NCBI GenBank assembly: GCA_011523825.1
Contig: WTFX01000009.1
Location: forward strand, 290,420-354,419
Length of the DNA: 64,000 nt
Source of the DNA: Microthrixaceae bacterium
GTDB taxonomy: Bacteria > Actinomycetota > Acidimicrobiia > Acidimicrobiales > Poriferisodalaceae
Direction: 5' to 3'
Position numbers and translations under genes: made by a program. Below, in pieces: positions 43,022-52,425 of the stretch. The notes under the pieces were generated by a model that worked only from the letters and a program-made list of their open reading frames with translations, was not told where the DNA came from and did no database searches. Numbering within the stretch: the stretch's first letter is position 1; each line of letters starts with the position of its first letter.

Positions 43022-43922
43022 CGGGGATACGGCGGGACACGCTGCGGATCACCGAGCGAAGCATGTCGCGGGCCGCCGCAGCCGGCGCCGAGAGCATCCC
43101 GCGGCGACGAATGGCCAGTGCCACCTGTCGAGGCGGCAGATCGGCAACCGTCAGCACGCTCCAGTCGCCCCGGTCGGTCCACACCGGGATGGAGGTGATG
43201 GGCACGATGGCTGGCCCGTACCCCTGGAACGCCAGGGTGGCAGTGAGCCGGATGCCGTCGAGCTGTGCCATCGTCCGCAATGACACGCCGCGCCGCGCCG
43301 CAGCCGAATCGATCAGCATCCGCATCACCGAGCCAGGCGGCCCGAGCAGCAGCTCGTGCTGCTCGAGCTCGGCGAAGCTCACCTCTCGATCACCGAGCGC
43401 TGCAAGCGCGTGACCGGTGGGGGCGATGACCACGAACTCTTCAGCGAACAGCGGCGTAGCCACCAGCTCCTCGTGGTCGAGCGGGGCGTTCACCACTGCC
43501 AGATCGAGCTCGCCACCCTCGAGCAGGCGGGTGAGCGCCAGGGTCGTGGCATCGACCACCGTGGCGTCGACATCTGGGTGGTGCCGGCGCAGTTCGTCGA
43601 GGAAGGGCGGCAGCAGCCAGCGTCCGGGAGTGCCGATGATGCCCAGATGCACGTCGCCGGTGACATGCGACGTCATCGATGCCACATCAGCCCGCATAGC
43701 TGCGATCTCGCCGTTGATGCGCTTGGTGCGAGCGAGCACGACCTCGCCCTCAGGGGTCAACGATCCCGCAGCGCGATCCACGAGCACGGCGCCCAGCTCG
43801 TCCTCCAGTTTTGCGACGTGGCTGGACACGTTCGACTGCACGGTGTGCAGCGCTCGTGCCGCTGCCGAGAACCGGCCGTGTGCAGCTACCGCAGCCAGCG
43901 CATCGAGGTATTTCAGATCCAT
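43005..43922 (-). CDS. LysR-type transcription regulator
   Basis: A 305-residue LysR protein: winged helix at residues 1-60 (MDLKYLDALAAVAAHGRFSA, then VQSNVSSHVAKLEDELG) and a periplasmic-binding-like effector domain from about residue 90 (VHLGIIGTPGRWLLPPFLDE). It is upstream of, and overlaps, the carboxyltransferase gene, which is its probable target together with itself. A palindrome of LysR type is 30 bp before its start. Confidence 0.9.
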   Translation of the reverse strand: MDLKYLDALAAVAAHGRFSAAARALHTVQSNVSSHVAKLEDELGAVLVDRAAGSLTPEGEVVLARTKRINGEIAAMRADVASMTSHVTGDVHLGIIGTPGRWLLPPFLDELRRHHPDVDATVVDATTLALTRLLEGGELDLAVVNAPLDHEELVATPLFAEEFVVIAPTGHALAALGDREVSFAELEQHELLLGPPGSVMRMLIDSAAARRGVSLRTMAQLDGIRLTATLAFQGYGPAIVPITSIPVWTDRGDWSVLTVADLPPRQVALAIRRRGMLSAPAAAARDMLRSVIRSVSRRIPGVTAT

Positions 43923-43951
43923 GCGGCCACGCTAGCGCCCAGTTGCGGGCT

Positions 43952-43966
43952 ATCTCCAAAAGAGAT
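43952..43966. promoter_or_regulatory. Candidate LysR operator (ATCTC-N5-GAGAT)
   Basis: Perfect 5-bp arms separated by CAAAA, containing the T-N11-A pattern of LysR boxes, 30 bp upstream of the LysR start in a locally AT-rich stretch. Probably an autoregulatory site. Confidence 0.55.
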
Positions 43967-43984
43967 TGAAACTATCTGCGCTAA

Positions 43985-44163
43985 CTGCTGGCCCGATAGT
44001 GGGCGCCGGGGTAATTTGCTCGTGAGCGGTTACCCCACACCGCTTCACATATCGCACCGCCGCACGGTGTCCCCCCACCCAGGCGGGCGAAAGCCGGATC
44101 GGAAGCCCCCGCTCCGACCGGCTTCAGGTCGAAGCGTCCCCCACGCCCAGCGACCTCAGCGAA
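43985..44163. other. Intergenic region between LysR and aconitase genes
   Basis: No gene is visible. It contains an imperfect hairpin (about 44091-44124; arms AGCCGG-A-TCGGA and TCCGA-C-CGGCT) next to the strong terminator hairpin at 44164-44192. It is C-rich in places. Confidence 0.4.
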
Positions 44164-44192
44164 GAAGCCGGCCCTCCCCCCGGGCCGGCTTC
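44164..44192 (-). terminator. Hairpin terminator downstream of the aconitase gene
   Basis: Eleven perfect pairs (GAAGCCGGCCC with GGGCCGGCTTC) and a 7-nt loop, starting 27 bp after the aconitase stop. There is no long T run, as is common for actinobacterial terminators. Confidence 0.65.
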
Positions 44193-44219
44193 CTCGCGCT
44201 GTGTTGTCCGCGCGTGTTC

Positions 44220-46499
44220 TCAGAGCGAGGCTCGGATGATGTTGAGCGCTGAGCCTGCCTTGAACCACTCGATCTGGTCGTGGCTGAACGTGTGGTTGGC
44301 CTGGAACGAGAACGTATCGCCCGATGGCTTGCGCACCTCGACGGTGACGGGGCGGCCCGGTGCCAGATCGGCGAGCTCCACCACCGAGATCCGGTCGTCC
44401 TCTTCGATGCGGTCGTAGTCGACGGGGTCTGCAAACGTGAGCGGCAGCATGCCCTGCTTCTTCAGGTTGGTCTCATGGATGCGCGCAAAGCTGCGGCACA
44501 GCGCCACGAGGCCACCCCGGAAACGCGGCTCCATGGCGGCGTGTTCGCGGCTCGAGCCCTCGCCCATGTTCTGATCGCCGACCACCACCCAGTTCACGCC
44601 GGCGGAGTGGTACGCCCTCGCGATCTCCGGGTACGGCTGCGTCTCGCCGGTCAACTGGTTCTTGCCGTGCCCCACGTCGTAGCCGTCGAAGGCATTCACC
44701 GCGCCGAGGTACAGGTTCCCCGAGATGTTCTCGAGGTGACCCCGGTAGCGAAGCCACGGGCCGGCCATGGAGATGTGGTCGGTGGTGAACTTGCCCTTGG
44801 CCTTGACCAGCACCGGGAGATCTGCGTAGTCGTTGCCGTCCCACGCCGCGAACGGCTCGAGCACCTGCAGGCGGTCTGACGTCGGCGAGACCCGCACCTC
44901 GACACTGCCCCGGTCAGCGGGCGGGGCCACGAAGCCGCTCTCGCCGGGATCGAATCCGGCGGGCGGCAGCTCGACGCCCACGGGCGTCGGCAGCGTGACC
45001 GGCTCCCCGGCATCGTTGTGCAGCACGCCGTCGACGGGGTCGAAGTCGAGCGTTCCCGCCAGCGCCAGTGCCATGACGGTCTCGGGTGAGGTGACGAATG
45101 CCAGCGTGGCGGCATCGCCGTCGTTGCGTTTGGGGAAATTGCGGTTGTAGGACGTGACGATCACGTTCGCCTGGCCGGGCACGTAGTTCTCGTCGCCGGA
45201 GCGGTCCCACTGGCCGATGCAGGGTCCGCAGGCGTTGGCGAGCACCGTGGCGCCCAGGGCTTCGAAGTCGGCCAGCAGCCCGTCGCGCTCGATGGTTGCT
45301 CGCACCTGTTCCGAACCGGGGGTCACGAGCAGCTGTGTCCGTGCCCGCAGCCCCTTGGCGGCGGCGTCTCGGGCGATCGACGCAGCCCGGGTGATGTCCT
45401 CGTAGCTGGAGTTCGTGCAGCTGCCGATGAGCGCTGCACTGATCTGAAGTGGCCAGCCTTCGGCTTGGGCCTCCGCGCCCAGAGCGGACACCTCACGGGC
45501 GAGGTCGGGCGTGTGGGGACCGTTGATGTGAGGCCGCAGCTGCGACAGGTCGATCTCGATGACCTGGTCGTAGTGGGCGCCAGGGTCGGTCATCGCTTCG
45601 GCGTCGGGCCGCAGGTGCTCGGCGACCTCGTCGGCTGCGGCCGCCACTGCGGAGCGCCCGGTGGCCGACAGGTAGCGGGCCATCGCGGCGTCGTAGCCGA
45701 ACAGCGACGTGGTGGCGCCGATCTCAGCGCCCATGTTGCAGATCGTGCCCTTGCCGGTCGCGCTCAGCGATTCGGCGCCCGGGCCGAAGTACTCCACGAT
45801 CGCCCCGGTGCCGCCGGAGACCGTGAGGATCTCCGCCACCTTCAGGATCACGTCCTTGGGGGCGCTCCAGCCGGACAGCTCGCCGGTGAGGTGCACGCCG
45901 ATGACCTTGGGCCACCTCACATTCCAGGCGAAGCCGGTCATGACGTCGACAGCGTCGGCACCGCCGACGCCGACTGCCACCATGCCCAGCCCGCCGGCAT
46001 TGGGCGTGTGGCTGTCGGTGCCGATCATCATGCCGCCGGGAAAGGCGTACTGCTCGAGCACGACCTGGTGGATGATGCCGCTGCCCGGTTTCCAGAAGCC
46101 TGCGCTGTAACGGGCGCACACGCTCTCGAGAAAGTCGTAGACCTCCTCGTTGTTCTCGGAGGCGGCGAGCAGATCGCGCTTGCCGTCCTCGCGAGCTTGG
46201 ATGAGATGGTCGCAGTGGGTTGTGGTGGGAACCGCCACCTGGTCCAGCCCGGCGGTCATGAACTGCAGCCACGCCATCTGTGCAGTGGCGTCCTGCATGG
46301 CGACACGGTCGGGCGCCAGGTCGACGTAGGAGACACCCCGTTCGAGTTCCTGTTCACGGTGGGACAGGTGCGCGATCAGGATCTTCTCCGACAGCGTGAG
46401 CGCTCGGCCCAACCGCTCACGCCCGAATGCCACGGCGTCGGCGAGTCCGGCGTACACCCCTTCGATCAGCTCGATCGGAGTACTCGCATAAACAGCCAT
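44220..46499 (-). CDS. acn: Aconitate hydratase
   Basis: A 759-residue aconitase of the mitochondrial-like type. The three 4Fe-4S cysteines are in [12 protein letters not shown] (one) and [12 protein letters not shown] (two). Other hallmarks are [32 protein letters not shown] and the C-terminal swivel domain with [15 protein letters not shown] (active-site Ser and Arg). It interconverts citrate and isocitrate. ATG 46499 is chosen because GGGAG lies six bases before it and the mature family sequence starts there; the frame is open to 46583. A strong hairpin follows the stop. Confidence 0.95.
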   Translation of the reverse strand: MAVYASTPIELIEGVYAGLADAVAFGRERLGRALTLSEKILIAHLSHREQELERGVSYVDLAPDRVAMQDATAQMAWLQFMTAGLDQVAVPTTTHCDHLIQAREDGKRDLLAASENNEEVYDFLESVCARYSAGFWKPGSGIIHQVVLEQYAFPGGMMIGTDSHTPNAGGLGMVAVGVGGADAVDVMTGFAWNVRWPKVIGVHLTGELSGWSAPKDVILKVAEILTVSGGTGAIVEYFGPGAESLSATGKGTICNMGAEIGATTSLFGYDAAMARYLSATGRSAVAAAADEVAEHLRPDAEAMTDPGAHYDQVIEIDLSQLRPHINGPHTPDLAREVSALGAEAQAEGWPLQISAALIGSCTNSSYEDITRAASIARDAAAKGLRARTQLLVTPGSEQVRATIERDGLLADFEALGATVLANACGPCIGQWDRSGDENYVPGQANVIVTSYNRNFPKRNDGDAATLAFVTSPETVMALALAGTLDFDPVDGVLHNDAGEPVTLPTPVGVELPPAGFDPGESGFVAPPADRGSVEVRVSPTSDRLQVLEPFAAWDGNDYADLPVLVKAKGKFTTDHISMAGPWLRYRGHLENISGNLYLGAVNAFDGYDVGHGKNQLTGETQPYPEIARAYHSAGVNWVVVGDQNMGEGSSREHAAMEPRFRGGLVALCRSFARIHETNLKKQGMLPLTFADPVDYDRIEEDDRISVVELADLAPGRPVTVEVRKPSGDTFSFQANHTFSHDQIEWFKAGSALNIIRASL

Positions 46500-46680
46500 G
46501 AACGTCTCCCGGTTGCTGGCGACGCCGTCGGCAGGTGGTCGCCACTGCAGCGGCAGCGAGGCTCCGAACGGCGGGGTTCTCAATCTAGAGGTTCACCCCG
46601 TGCTCACTCCCGGAGCCAGGCCGCGCCGCGCGGGACTCTCAGCCAAGCTTGTGGATAGTCATTGTTACTAAGGTCATTGC

Positions 46681-48468
46681 GTGACTGCGGGTGGTGCCCC
46701 GCTGGCACCGACGTACGAACCGGATGAGATTCCGGCCGGACGGATAGCCGCGGGCATCGCCGGCCAGCTGTCTCTGCTCATGGTGGTGCCGCTGGCGATT
46801 CTGCCGGCGCTCGTCGCCCAGCTCGCCGGCGAGACCGATGCGGTGGCAGCGCGCGCGGTCGTGGCCTCGATGGTCGTGTGCGGTGGCACCACCCTGCTGC
46901 TGACCATGCGACTCGGGCGGCTCCGCAGCGAGAGTCTCTACGTGGCGACGGTGGATCTCGTCAGCCTGCCGTTCTGCATCCTGGCGCTGGCCAGCGGGGG
47001 CCCGGCCACGCTGGCGGCACTCGTCGTGGTCTCAGGGCTGTTCCAGATCGTCATAGGCCTGCGGCTCTCGTACCTGCGCCGCGTGGTGACGCCGCAGGTG
47101 AGGGGCACGGTGCTGATCCTGGCGTTCGCATCGCTGGTGCCCGTGCTCGCCGACGCAGGCACCTCGCTGGAAACACGTCTCGACTGGTTCGTGCCCATCA
47201 GCGTGCTGGTGACCGTGGCAATCATCGTGGTCATCGCCCTGTGGGCACCGAGATCGTGGCGCATCTGGGCCCCGGCGGCGGGGGTGGGAGCGGGCCTGGT
47301 CGGGGCCATTGCTGTGGGTGCTTACGACTTCGACCTCGTGGCTGACGCTGCCTGGGTGGGCCTGGCCGACATCGGCAGCAGCCCGGGCATCGACATCCAC
47401 TACCAAACCTTCGTGACGATGCTGCCCTCGTTCCTGATCGTCTCGTTCGCGATCCTCGTCCGCTCCCAAGGCGTCTCGTCGAACACCCGGCTGGTGTCGT
47501 GGCGGACGCCGCGAGCCCTGGACTTCCGGGAGCTGCAGCGTGCCAACTGGCGCACCGGCGTCGGCACCATCCTGTCGGGAGCCGCGGGCTCCCTGCCGGT
47601 GACCATTGCCGGCGTGGGACCTGCGTTCATCAACCAGACCCGGTGCGCATCGCGTCGCGTGGGCATCGTCGCCGGCTGCTTCTTCCTGGTCGCGGCGTTC
47701 GTGCCCAAGCTGTGGGCGATTGCGGTCGCGATTCCGCGGCCGATCTTGGCCGCCTATGTCATCGTGGCCCTGGTGCCCCTAGTGGTGCGCGTCGTCATCA
47801 GCTCGGTGCAGCGGCTGCGCAGCGTGCGTGACGCTGTGCTCATCGTGGCTCCGCTCGCCGTCGGGTTGAGCGTGGAGTTCGGGGTGCTCTCGCTCCCGCA
47901 GGGTGCGGTGTGGGAGGCCATCTCGCAGAACGGGTTGACCGCGGGAAGCCTGGTTCTGGTCATCGCTGCCGTGGCGAACAGCTTGATGGACCGGCGGGCA
48001 AGCATCGAAATCGAGCTCACCGCTGCGAGCACTGCAGAGCTGCGTCAGTTCGTGACGGCATTCGCACACCGACGCGGGTGCAACACCCGCAGCGTCGAGC
48101 GACTGGAGGCCGTCGCGGAGGAGGCGCTCGCAGTGATCAGCGAGCAGTCACCGTCCGCGCTCGCCGGCCTGCGGCGCTGGGCGCAGGTGACGCTCGGCAT
48201 CAACGGGTCGCGGGCCACGCTGGAGTTCGTGTGCGCTCCGAGCGGTGGCCAGAACTTGGAAGAGCGCATCGCGCTGCTGGCCGAACCGGAAGCCGAGACT
48301 GTCGAGACGATCATCGAGCGGGACGCCGCGGTGAGGCTGTTGCGGCACTACGCCAGCGACGTCGGCCATCGGCAGTACCTGGAGGCGGAGATTCTCACGG
48401 CTGTCGTGGCGGTTCGCGGGTCGCGCCACCAGCAGTGGCTCTTAGAGCGTCAGGGGCGGACTTCGTAG
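46681..48468 (+). CDS. NCS2 nucleobase permease fused to an HATPase/anti-sigma-like cytoplasmic domain
   Basis: A 595-residue protein. Residues 20-440 are a membrane domain of the xanthine/uracil permease type: LFQIVIGLRLSYLRRVVTPQ then VRGTVLILAFASLVPV, and CASRRVGIVAGCFFLVAAFV with KLWAIAVAIPRPILAAYVI. Residues 445-595 are soluble and resemble the start of an RsbW-like HATPase: ELRQFVTAFAHRRGCNTRSV and RLEAVAEEALAVISEQS. The N-box Asn expected after EEAL is Ala/Val, so ATP binding may be lost. A transporter carrying its own kinase-like tail suggests signalling tied to uptake, which is inference. GTG start 46681. The last 19 bp overlap the convergent methyltransferase gene. Confidence 0.7.
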   Translation: MTAGGAPLAPTYEPDEIPAGRIAAGIAGQLSLLMVVPLAILPALVAQLAGETDAVAARAVVASMVVCGGTTLLLTMRLGRLRSESLYVATVDLVSLPFCILALASGGPATLAALVVVSGLFQIVIGLRLSYLRRVVTPQVRGTVLILAFASLVPVLADAGTSLETRLDWFVPISVLVTVAIIVVIALWAPRSWRIWAPAAGVGAGLVGAIAVGAYDFDLVADAAWVGLADIGSSPGIDIHYQTFVTMLPSFLIVSFAILVRSQGVSSNTRLVSWRTPRALDFRELQRANWRTGVGTILSGAAGSLPVTIAGVGPAFINQTRCASRRVGIVAGCFFLVAAFVPKLWAIAVAIPRPILAAYVIVALVPLVVRVVISSVQRLRSVRDAVLIVAPLAVGLSVEFGVLSLPQGAVWEAISQNGLTAGSLVLVIAAVANSLMDRRASIEIELTAASTAELRQFVTAFAHRRGCNTRSVERLEAVAEEALAVISEQSPSALAGLRRWAQVTLGINGSRATLEFVCAPSGGQNLEERIALLAEPEAETVETIIERDAAVRLLRHYASDVGHRQYLEAEILTAVVAVRGSRHQQWLLERQGRTS

Positions 48469-49535
48469 TAGAGGTTCGCGGCGTCGTTGAAGTCGTGCTC
48501 GGTGAAGCGTGTGAAGCCTGCGGCTGCAGTCATCTCGCGGGCCTTGTCGGGATAGAGACCGAGGGTGCCCAATCCCATGCCGCCCGGCTCGCTCAGCGCT
48601 GACTGCAGGCAGCTCGTGATGGAGAAGCCGTAGAACATGGCCAGCATCGGGTTGCGCTGGTCGAGGTTGAAGTCGCCCTTGGAGCGGATGTCCTTGATGA
48701 GCAGCGTGCCGTCTGCATCGAGCGCAGCCCGGATGGCATCCAGCGCGACGTCGGGACGGGGCATGTCGTGGAGGCAGTCGAACGTGAGCGCCAGATCGAA
48801 GTCGCCGGTGGCGGGCACATCGGCAGCTCCGGCCTCGATGAAGGTCGTGTTCTCCAAACCCTCGTCCTCGGCACGTTCGGTCGCCTGCTGAACGGCGATG
48901 GCCGACGGATCGAAGCCGACGACCTCGGTGTTGGGCCACTTCTGCGCGATCAAGCAGGCCGACACGCCCGCTCCGCAGCCGACGTCCAGCACCTTGGCGC
49001 CGCGTTCCAGCTTGTCCACGACGCCGTCGAGGCCGTTCAGGATGACCGAGGTGAGATTCTGGCGGCTGAACGGCCCGGTGGTGCGGGCGAGGCCGGCAGC
49101 TGCGCGGGGACCTTGCTGCTCGTAGGTCATGCCGATGCCGGTGCGGAACGAGTCGAGGATCAGGTCCAGGACCTGGTCGCCGAGCCCGCCGCGAAAGGCG
49201 CCCATGGCGAAGTGCAGCGAGCCCTCCTCATCGACGAGCAGAGCCTCGGCCTCGGGTGACAACGAGAAGGCGCCGTCGTCGTGGGCGACGAGGCCGGCAG
49301 CGGCCACGCCGTACAGCCACTCTCGCACCAGCCGCTCGGCGAGGCCGGTCGCCTCCGCCACGTCGTGGCTCGTAGCGGGCTGGGTTTCCGAGAGGGCTGC
49401 GAAGAGCCCGAGCTGGTCGCCGATGTGCAGCATCGCCGACACCATCTCGCCCTTCTTGTACGTCCACACTTGGAAGGCGAGCTTCTTCAGGACATCAGGG
49501 TCGATCTCACGCTGCTCGGTTCCTGTCTCAGCCAT
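48450..49535 (-). CDS. SAM-dependent methyltransferase with N-terminal winged helix
   Basis: A 361-residue protein. Residues 15-110 form a winged-helix dimerisation domain (AMLHIGDQLGLFAALSE, EATGLAERLVREWLYGVAAA). The rest is a class I methyltransferase with motif I VLDVGCGAGVSACL, VVGFDPSAIA and FDLALTFDCLHDM. The layout recalls mycobacterial Rv2258c-like enzymes; the substrate is unknown. ATG 49535 has TAGCGT seven bases upstream, arguing for this start rather than the longer open frame. Confidence 0.85.
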   Translation of the reverse strand: MAETGTEQREIDPDVLKKLAFQVWTYKKGEMVSAMLHIGDQLGLFAALSETQPATSHDVAEATGLAERLVREWLYGVAAAGLVAHDDGAFSLSPEAEALLVDEEGSLHFAMGAFRGGLGDQVLDLILDSFRTGIGMTYEQQGPRAAAGLARTTGPFSRQNLTSVILNGLDGVVDKLERGAKVLDVGCGAGVSACLIAQKWPNTEVVGFDPSAIAVQQATERAEDEGLENTTFIEAGAADVPATGDFDLALTFDCLHDMPRPDVALDAIRAALDADGTLLIKDIRSKGDFNLDQRNPMLAMFYGFSITSCLQSALSEPGGMGLGTLGLYPDKAREMTAAAGFTRFTEHDFNDAANLYYEVRP

Positions 49536-49605
49536 CCGCAAGACGCTACTCGCCTCGGCCCCGTCGATCCCGAGCCCGCGGCAGTGCCCAGGGCGCACCG
49601 GGACG

Positions 49606-50493
49606 TCAGCGGTTGCAGAGGGGGTCATCGCCGGCGGGGGGCTGGTGAAAGCACAGGATCGCCTCGACACCGACGTAAGTGAACTCCCATGGCTCGGGTA
49701 CCGGTCCCTGCCGGCCGCCGTCAGGGGGGTAGCTCGGGATCCAGCCGTGCTTCTTGGCGATTGCGAAGTTGTCGGCCGAGATCCACTCGTAGGCGGGCGA
49801 AGAACCGAAGTGAGCGTGCCCCGCTTGGGAGATGTCGATCGCATATCCCGTGTGGTGCTTGGAGTATCCAGGCGGCGCCGACATCTTCAGGCGCTCGGCC
49901 AAGTCATCGAATGCATACGGCGCCTCGAATGGACGCAGGAACACCGCTCGCTGGTACCGGTGCCCGCGGTACGCAGATTTCAACTCCAGCTCGAAGCCGT
50001 GCTCGGCAGCGTCCTGCTCCAGGGCCAGCCACGCCACGGCGGCGGGACGCTGCAGCGCCAGGCCATCGTCGATAAGGCGCATCAGAGCGTAGTCGGCTGG
50101 CAGTGGCCGGCGCTGGTAGCCGCGTTCGACGGCTTCGGTACGGACCTGCTCGTCCATCTCGGCCGAGTCGGTGATCGTCGGCGAGGCTGAGATCGACGAC
50201 AAGTTCGGCAGCTCTGCCGTGGTGAACAGCTCGTTGAAATCCGGGCCGGTGAAGTGCGGGAAGGACAGCGAGTCGAAGCCTGCGGGCAGGGGTTCGCGCC
50301 AGCGGGATTTGGGCTCGTCGATGAGCGTCGAGGGCGTCCATGGCCCCGTGATCGGTTGGTCGACCCATGCATGCGACTCGGCGACCGCCGCTCCGAGAGC
50401 CGTCGGCGCCAGAAGGGATGCCAGACCGAACGTGAGCGCCGCGACGGCCCACCGGCAGCGTCGCCAGCCTGGGGAGGGGACTTCAGACAACAC
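49606..50493 (-). CDS. VanY-type (M15) peptidase-like exported protein with an altered zinc ligand
   Basis: A 295-residue protein with an N-terminal signal (RRCRWAVAALTFGLASLLAP, cleavage near ALGAAVA-ES) and a C-terminal VanY domain. The domain includes ELKSAYRGHRYQ, the SKHHTGYAIDI motif with the first two zinc ligands (His, Asp), and EPWEFTYVG. In VanY and DacB-like enzymes the last motif is EPWHxRYVG, whose His is the third zinc ligand; here it is Glu. It could still bind zinc, or be a non-hydrolytic peptidoglycan binder. GTG 50493 overlaps the exporter stop by 11 bp, so the genes are coupled. Confidence 0.8.
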   Translation of the reverse strand: MLSEVPSPGWRRCRWAVAALTFGLASLLAPTALGAAVAESHAWVDQPITGPWTPSTLIDEPKSRWREPLPAGFDSLSFPHFTGPDFNELFTTAELPNLSSISASPTITDSAEMDEQVRTEAVERGYQRRPLPADYALMRLIDDGLALQRPAAVAWLALEQDAAEHGFELELKSAYRGHRYQRAVFLRPFEAPYAFDDLAERLKMSAPPGYSKHHTGYAIDISQAGHAHFGSSPAYEWISADNFAIAKKHGWIPSYPPDGGRQGPVPEPWEFTYVGVEAILCFHQPPAGDDPLCNR

Positions 50494-52372
50494 CTGCGGG
50501 CTCACCTGTGCCCACGAGCGTGCGGTACAGGTCTGCGTAGAGACCCTCTGCGGCGAGCAGTTCGAGGTGGCGACCCTGCTCGACGAGACGCCCTCGATCG
50601 AGCACCAGGATCTGGTCGGCATCGGCGATGGTCGAGAGTCGGTGAGCGATGACCACCGCGGTGCGACCGGCGAGTGCCGTCGCGAGCGCGCTCTGCACCA
50701 GCGCCTCGTTCTCGCTGTCGAGATGGCTGGTGGCCTCGTCGAGCACCACGATCGCAGGATGCTTCAACAGCACCCGGGCAATAGCCAGACGCTGTTTCTC
50801 GCCGCCGGAGAGCCGGTAGCCGCGTTCGCCCACGACAGTGTTCCAGCCCTCCGGCAGGCTCCCGATCAGCTCGTCGATGTGCGCCGCCCGGCAGACCTCG
50901 GAGAGCTCCTCGTCGGTGGCACCGGGACGGGCATAGCGCAGGTTGGCCGCGATGGTGTCGTGGAATAGGTGCGGATCCTGCGAGACGACGCCGATGTGAG
51001 ATCGCAGCGATGCTGACGTGACGTCGCGCACGTCGTGCCCGTCGATGGACACGGCGCCGGCGTCAACGTCGTACAGCCTGGCAATCAGCGCAGCCAGAGT
51101 CGTCTTGCCGGCGCCTGACGGTCCGACGAGCGCAACCGTCTGGCCCGGCTCGATGACTGCGGACACGCTGTCGAGCACCGGTCCCGCCGCAGTGTCGCTG
51201 TGCTGATGGGGCGTCGCAGGTGCTCCGCCCAGCTCGAGCAGCATCTGGCTGTCGGCGGCGGGGTAGGTGAAGATCACGTCGCGCAGTTCGATCCGCCCGT
51301 CCACGGACTCGAGCTCGACGGCGTCTGAGCGGTCGTCAATCGGGTTCGGCAGGTCGAGCACCGCGAACACGCGCTCGAACGAGACCAGCGCTGTCATCAC
51401 GTCGACCCGGGCGTTCGTGAGGCTGGTCAGCGGCATGTAGATCCGCACCACCATCAACCCCATGGCCACCAGCGTCCCGACCGTGAGCGCGCCCGAAATC
51501 ACCAGATGTGCGCCGACCCAGTACAGCATCGCGGCCCCGACGGCCCCCACCAGGCTGAGGCCGATGAAGAACGCTCGCCCGTAGAGCGCACTGCGCACGC
51601 CGATGTCGCGCACGGTCCGCGCCGAGCGGCTGAACCCAGCCCGCTCGATGTCATGCCGCCCGAACAGCTTGACCAGCAGCGCGCCGGCCACATTCAAGCG
51701 CTCGGTCATCACGGTGTTCATCGCTGCGTTGTGCTCCATGCTCTGGCGCGTCAACGCTTGCAGCCGTCGGCCCACTCGCTTCGTCGGTGCAATGAACACC
51801 GGCAGCAGCGCGAGCGCGAGCAGCGTCAGGCGCCACTCCAGTGCCAGCATGGCCACGAGCGTCGTGGCGAGCACGATCGTGTTGGACACCACCGAGCTGA
51901 GCGTGCCGGTGAACGCCCGTTGGGCGCCGATGACGTCGTTGTTCATGCGGCTGATCAACGACCCGGTCTGCACGTGGGTGAAGAACGCGATCGGCATCCG
52001 CTGCACGTGGTCGTACAGGCCGACTCGCAGGTCGAAGATGAGCCCTTCGCCGATGCGCGCCGACCACCAGCGCTCGATGAACGACAGGCCGGCCTCGCAG
52101 AACGCCGCTGCCACGATGATCGCTGCCAGCACGTTGAGCTGCCACCGGTCTCCCGCTGGAATGGCCTCGTCGATGATGCGCCCGAACAGGATCGGCGGCA
52201 CCAGGAACGCCAGTGCTCCGAGCAGTTGCGCTGCGAGGAATCCCGTCAGCATCATCCGGTACGGCAGTGCCAAGGCGGCTGCCCGGCGGACCGTGCCCGG
52301 CGCTAGGTGACGTCCTTCCACACCGGCCGGGTCGTGCCCCATCGCGCCGTGTGCTGATTCCAGCGACTGCAT
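50483..52372 (-). CDS. ABC exporter, fused permease and ATPase
   Basis: A 629-residue half-transporter: six membrane helices (about residues 30-330), then an ATPase with Walker A LVGPSGAGKTTLAALIARLY, signature LSGGEKQRLAIARVL, Walker B IVVLDEATSHLD and H-loop VIAHRLSTIADAD. Q-loop segment VVSQDPHLFHDTIAANLRYA. This is the multidrug/lipid exporter type (MsbA/BmrA-like) and should work as a homodimer. ATG 52372 has TATCGT seven bases upstream. The next gene, a cell-wall peptidase, overlaps its stop. Confidence 0.92.
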   Translation of the reverse strand: MQSLESAHGAMGHDPAGVEGRHLAPGTVRRAAALALPYRMMLTGFLAAQLLGALAFLVPPILFGRIIDEAIPAGDRWQLNVLAAIIVAAAFCEAGLSFIERWWSARIGEGLIFDLRVGLYDHVQRMPIAFFTHVQTGSLISRMNNDVIGAQRAFTGTLSSVVSNTIVLATTLVAMLALEWRLTLLALALLPVFIAPTKRVGRRLQALTRQSMEHNAAMNTVMTERLNVAGALLVKLFGRHDIERAGFSRSARTVRDIGVRSALYGRAFFIGLSLVGAVGAAMLYWVGAHLVISGALTVGTLVAMGLMVVRIYMPLTSLTNARVDVMTALVSFERVFAVLDLPNPIDDRSDAVELESVDGRIELRDVIFTYPAADSQMLLELGGAPATPHQHSDTAAGPVLDSVSAVIEPGQTVALVGPSGAGKTTLAALIARLYDVDAGAVSIDGHDVRDVTSASLRSHIGVVSQDPHLFHDTIAANLRYARPGATDEELSEVCRAAHIDELIGSLPEGWNTVVGERGYRLSGGEKQRLAIARVLLKHPAIVVLDEATSHLDSENEALVQSALATALAGRTAVVIAHRLSTIADADQILVLDRGRLVEQGRHLELLAAEGLYADLYRTLVGTGEPAGVV

Positions 52373-52425
52373 GAATCGAACGATACGAGCCGTTCAGGCC
52401 ACGGATTCGGTTTTGGCGTGACTGT

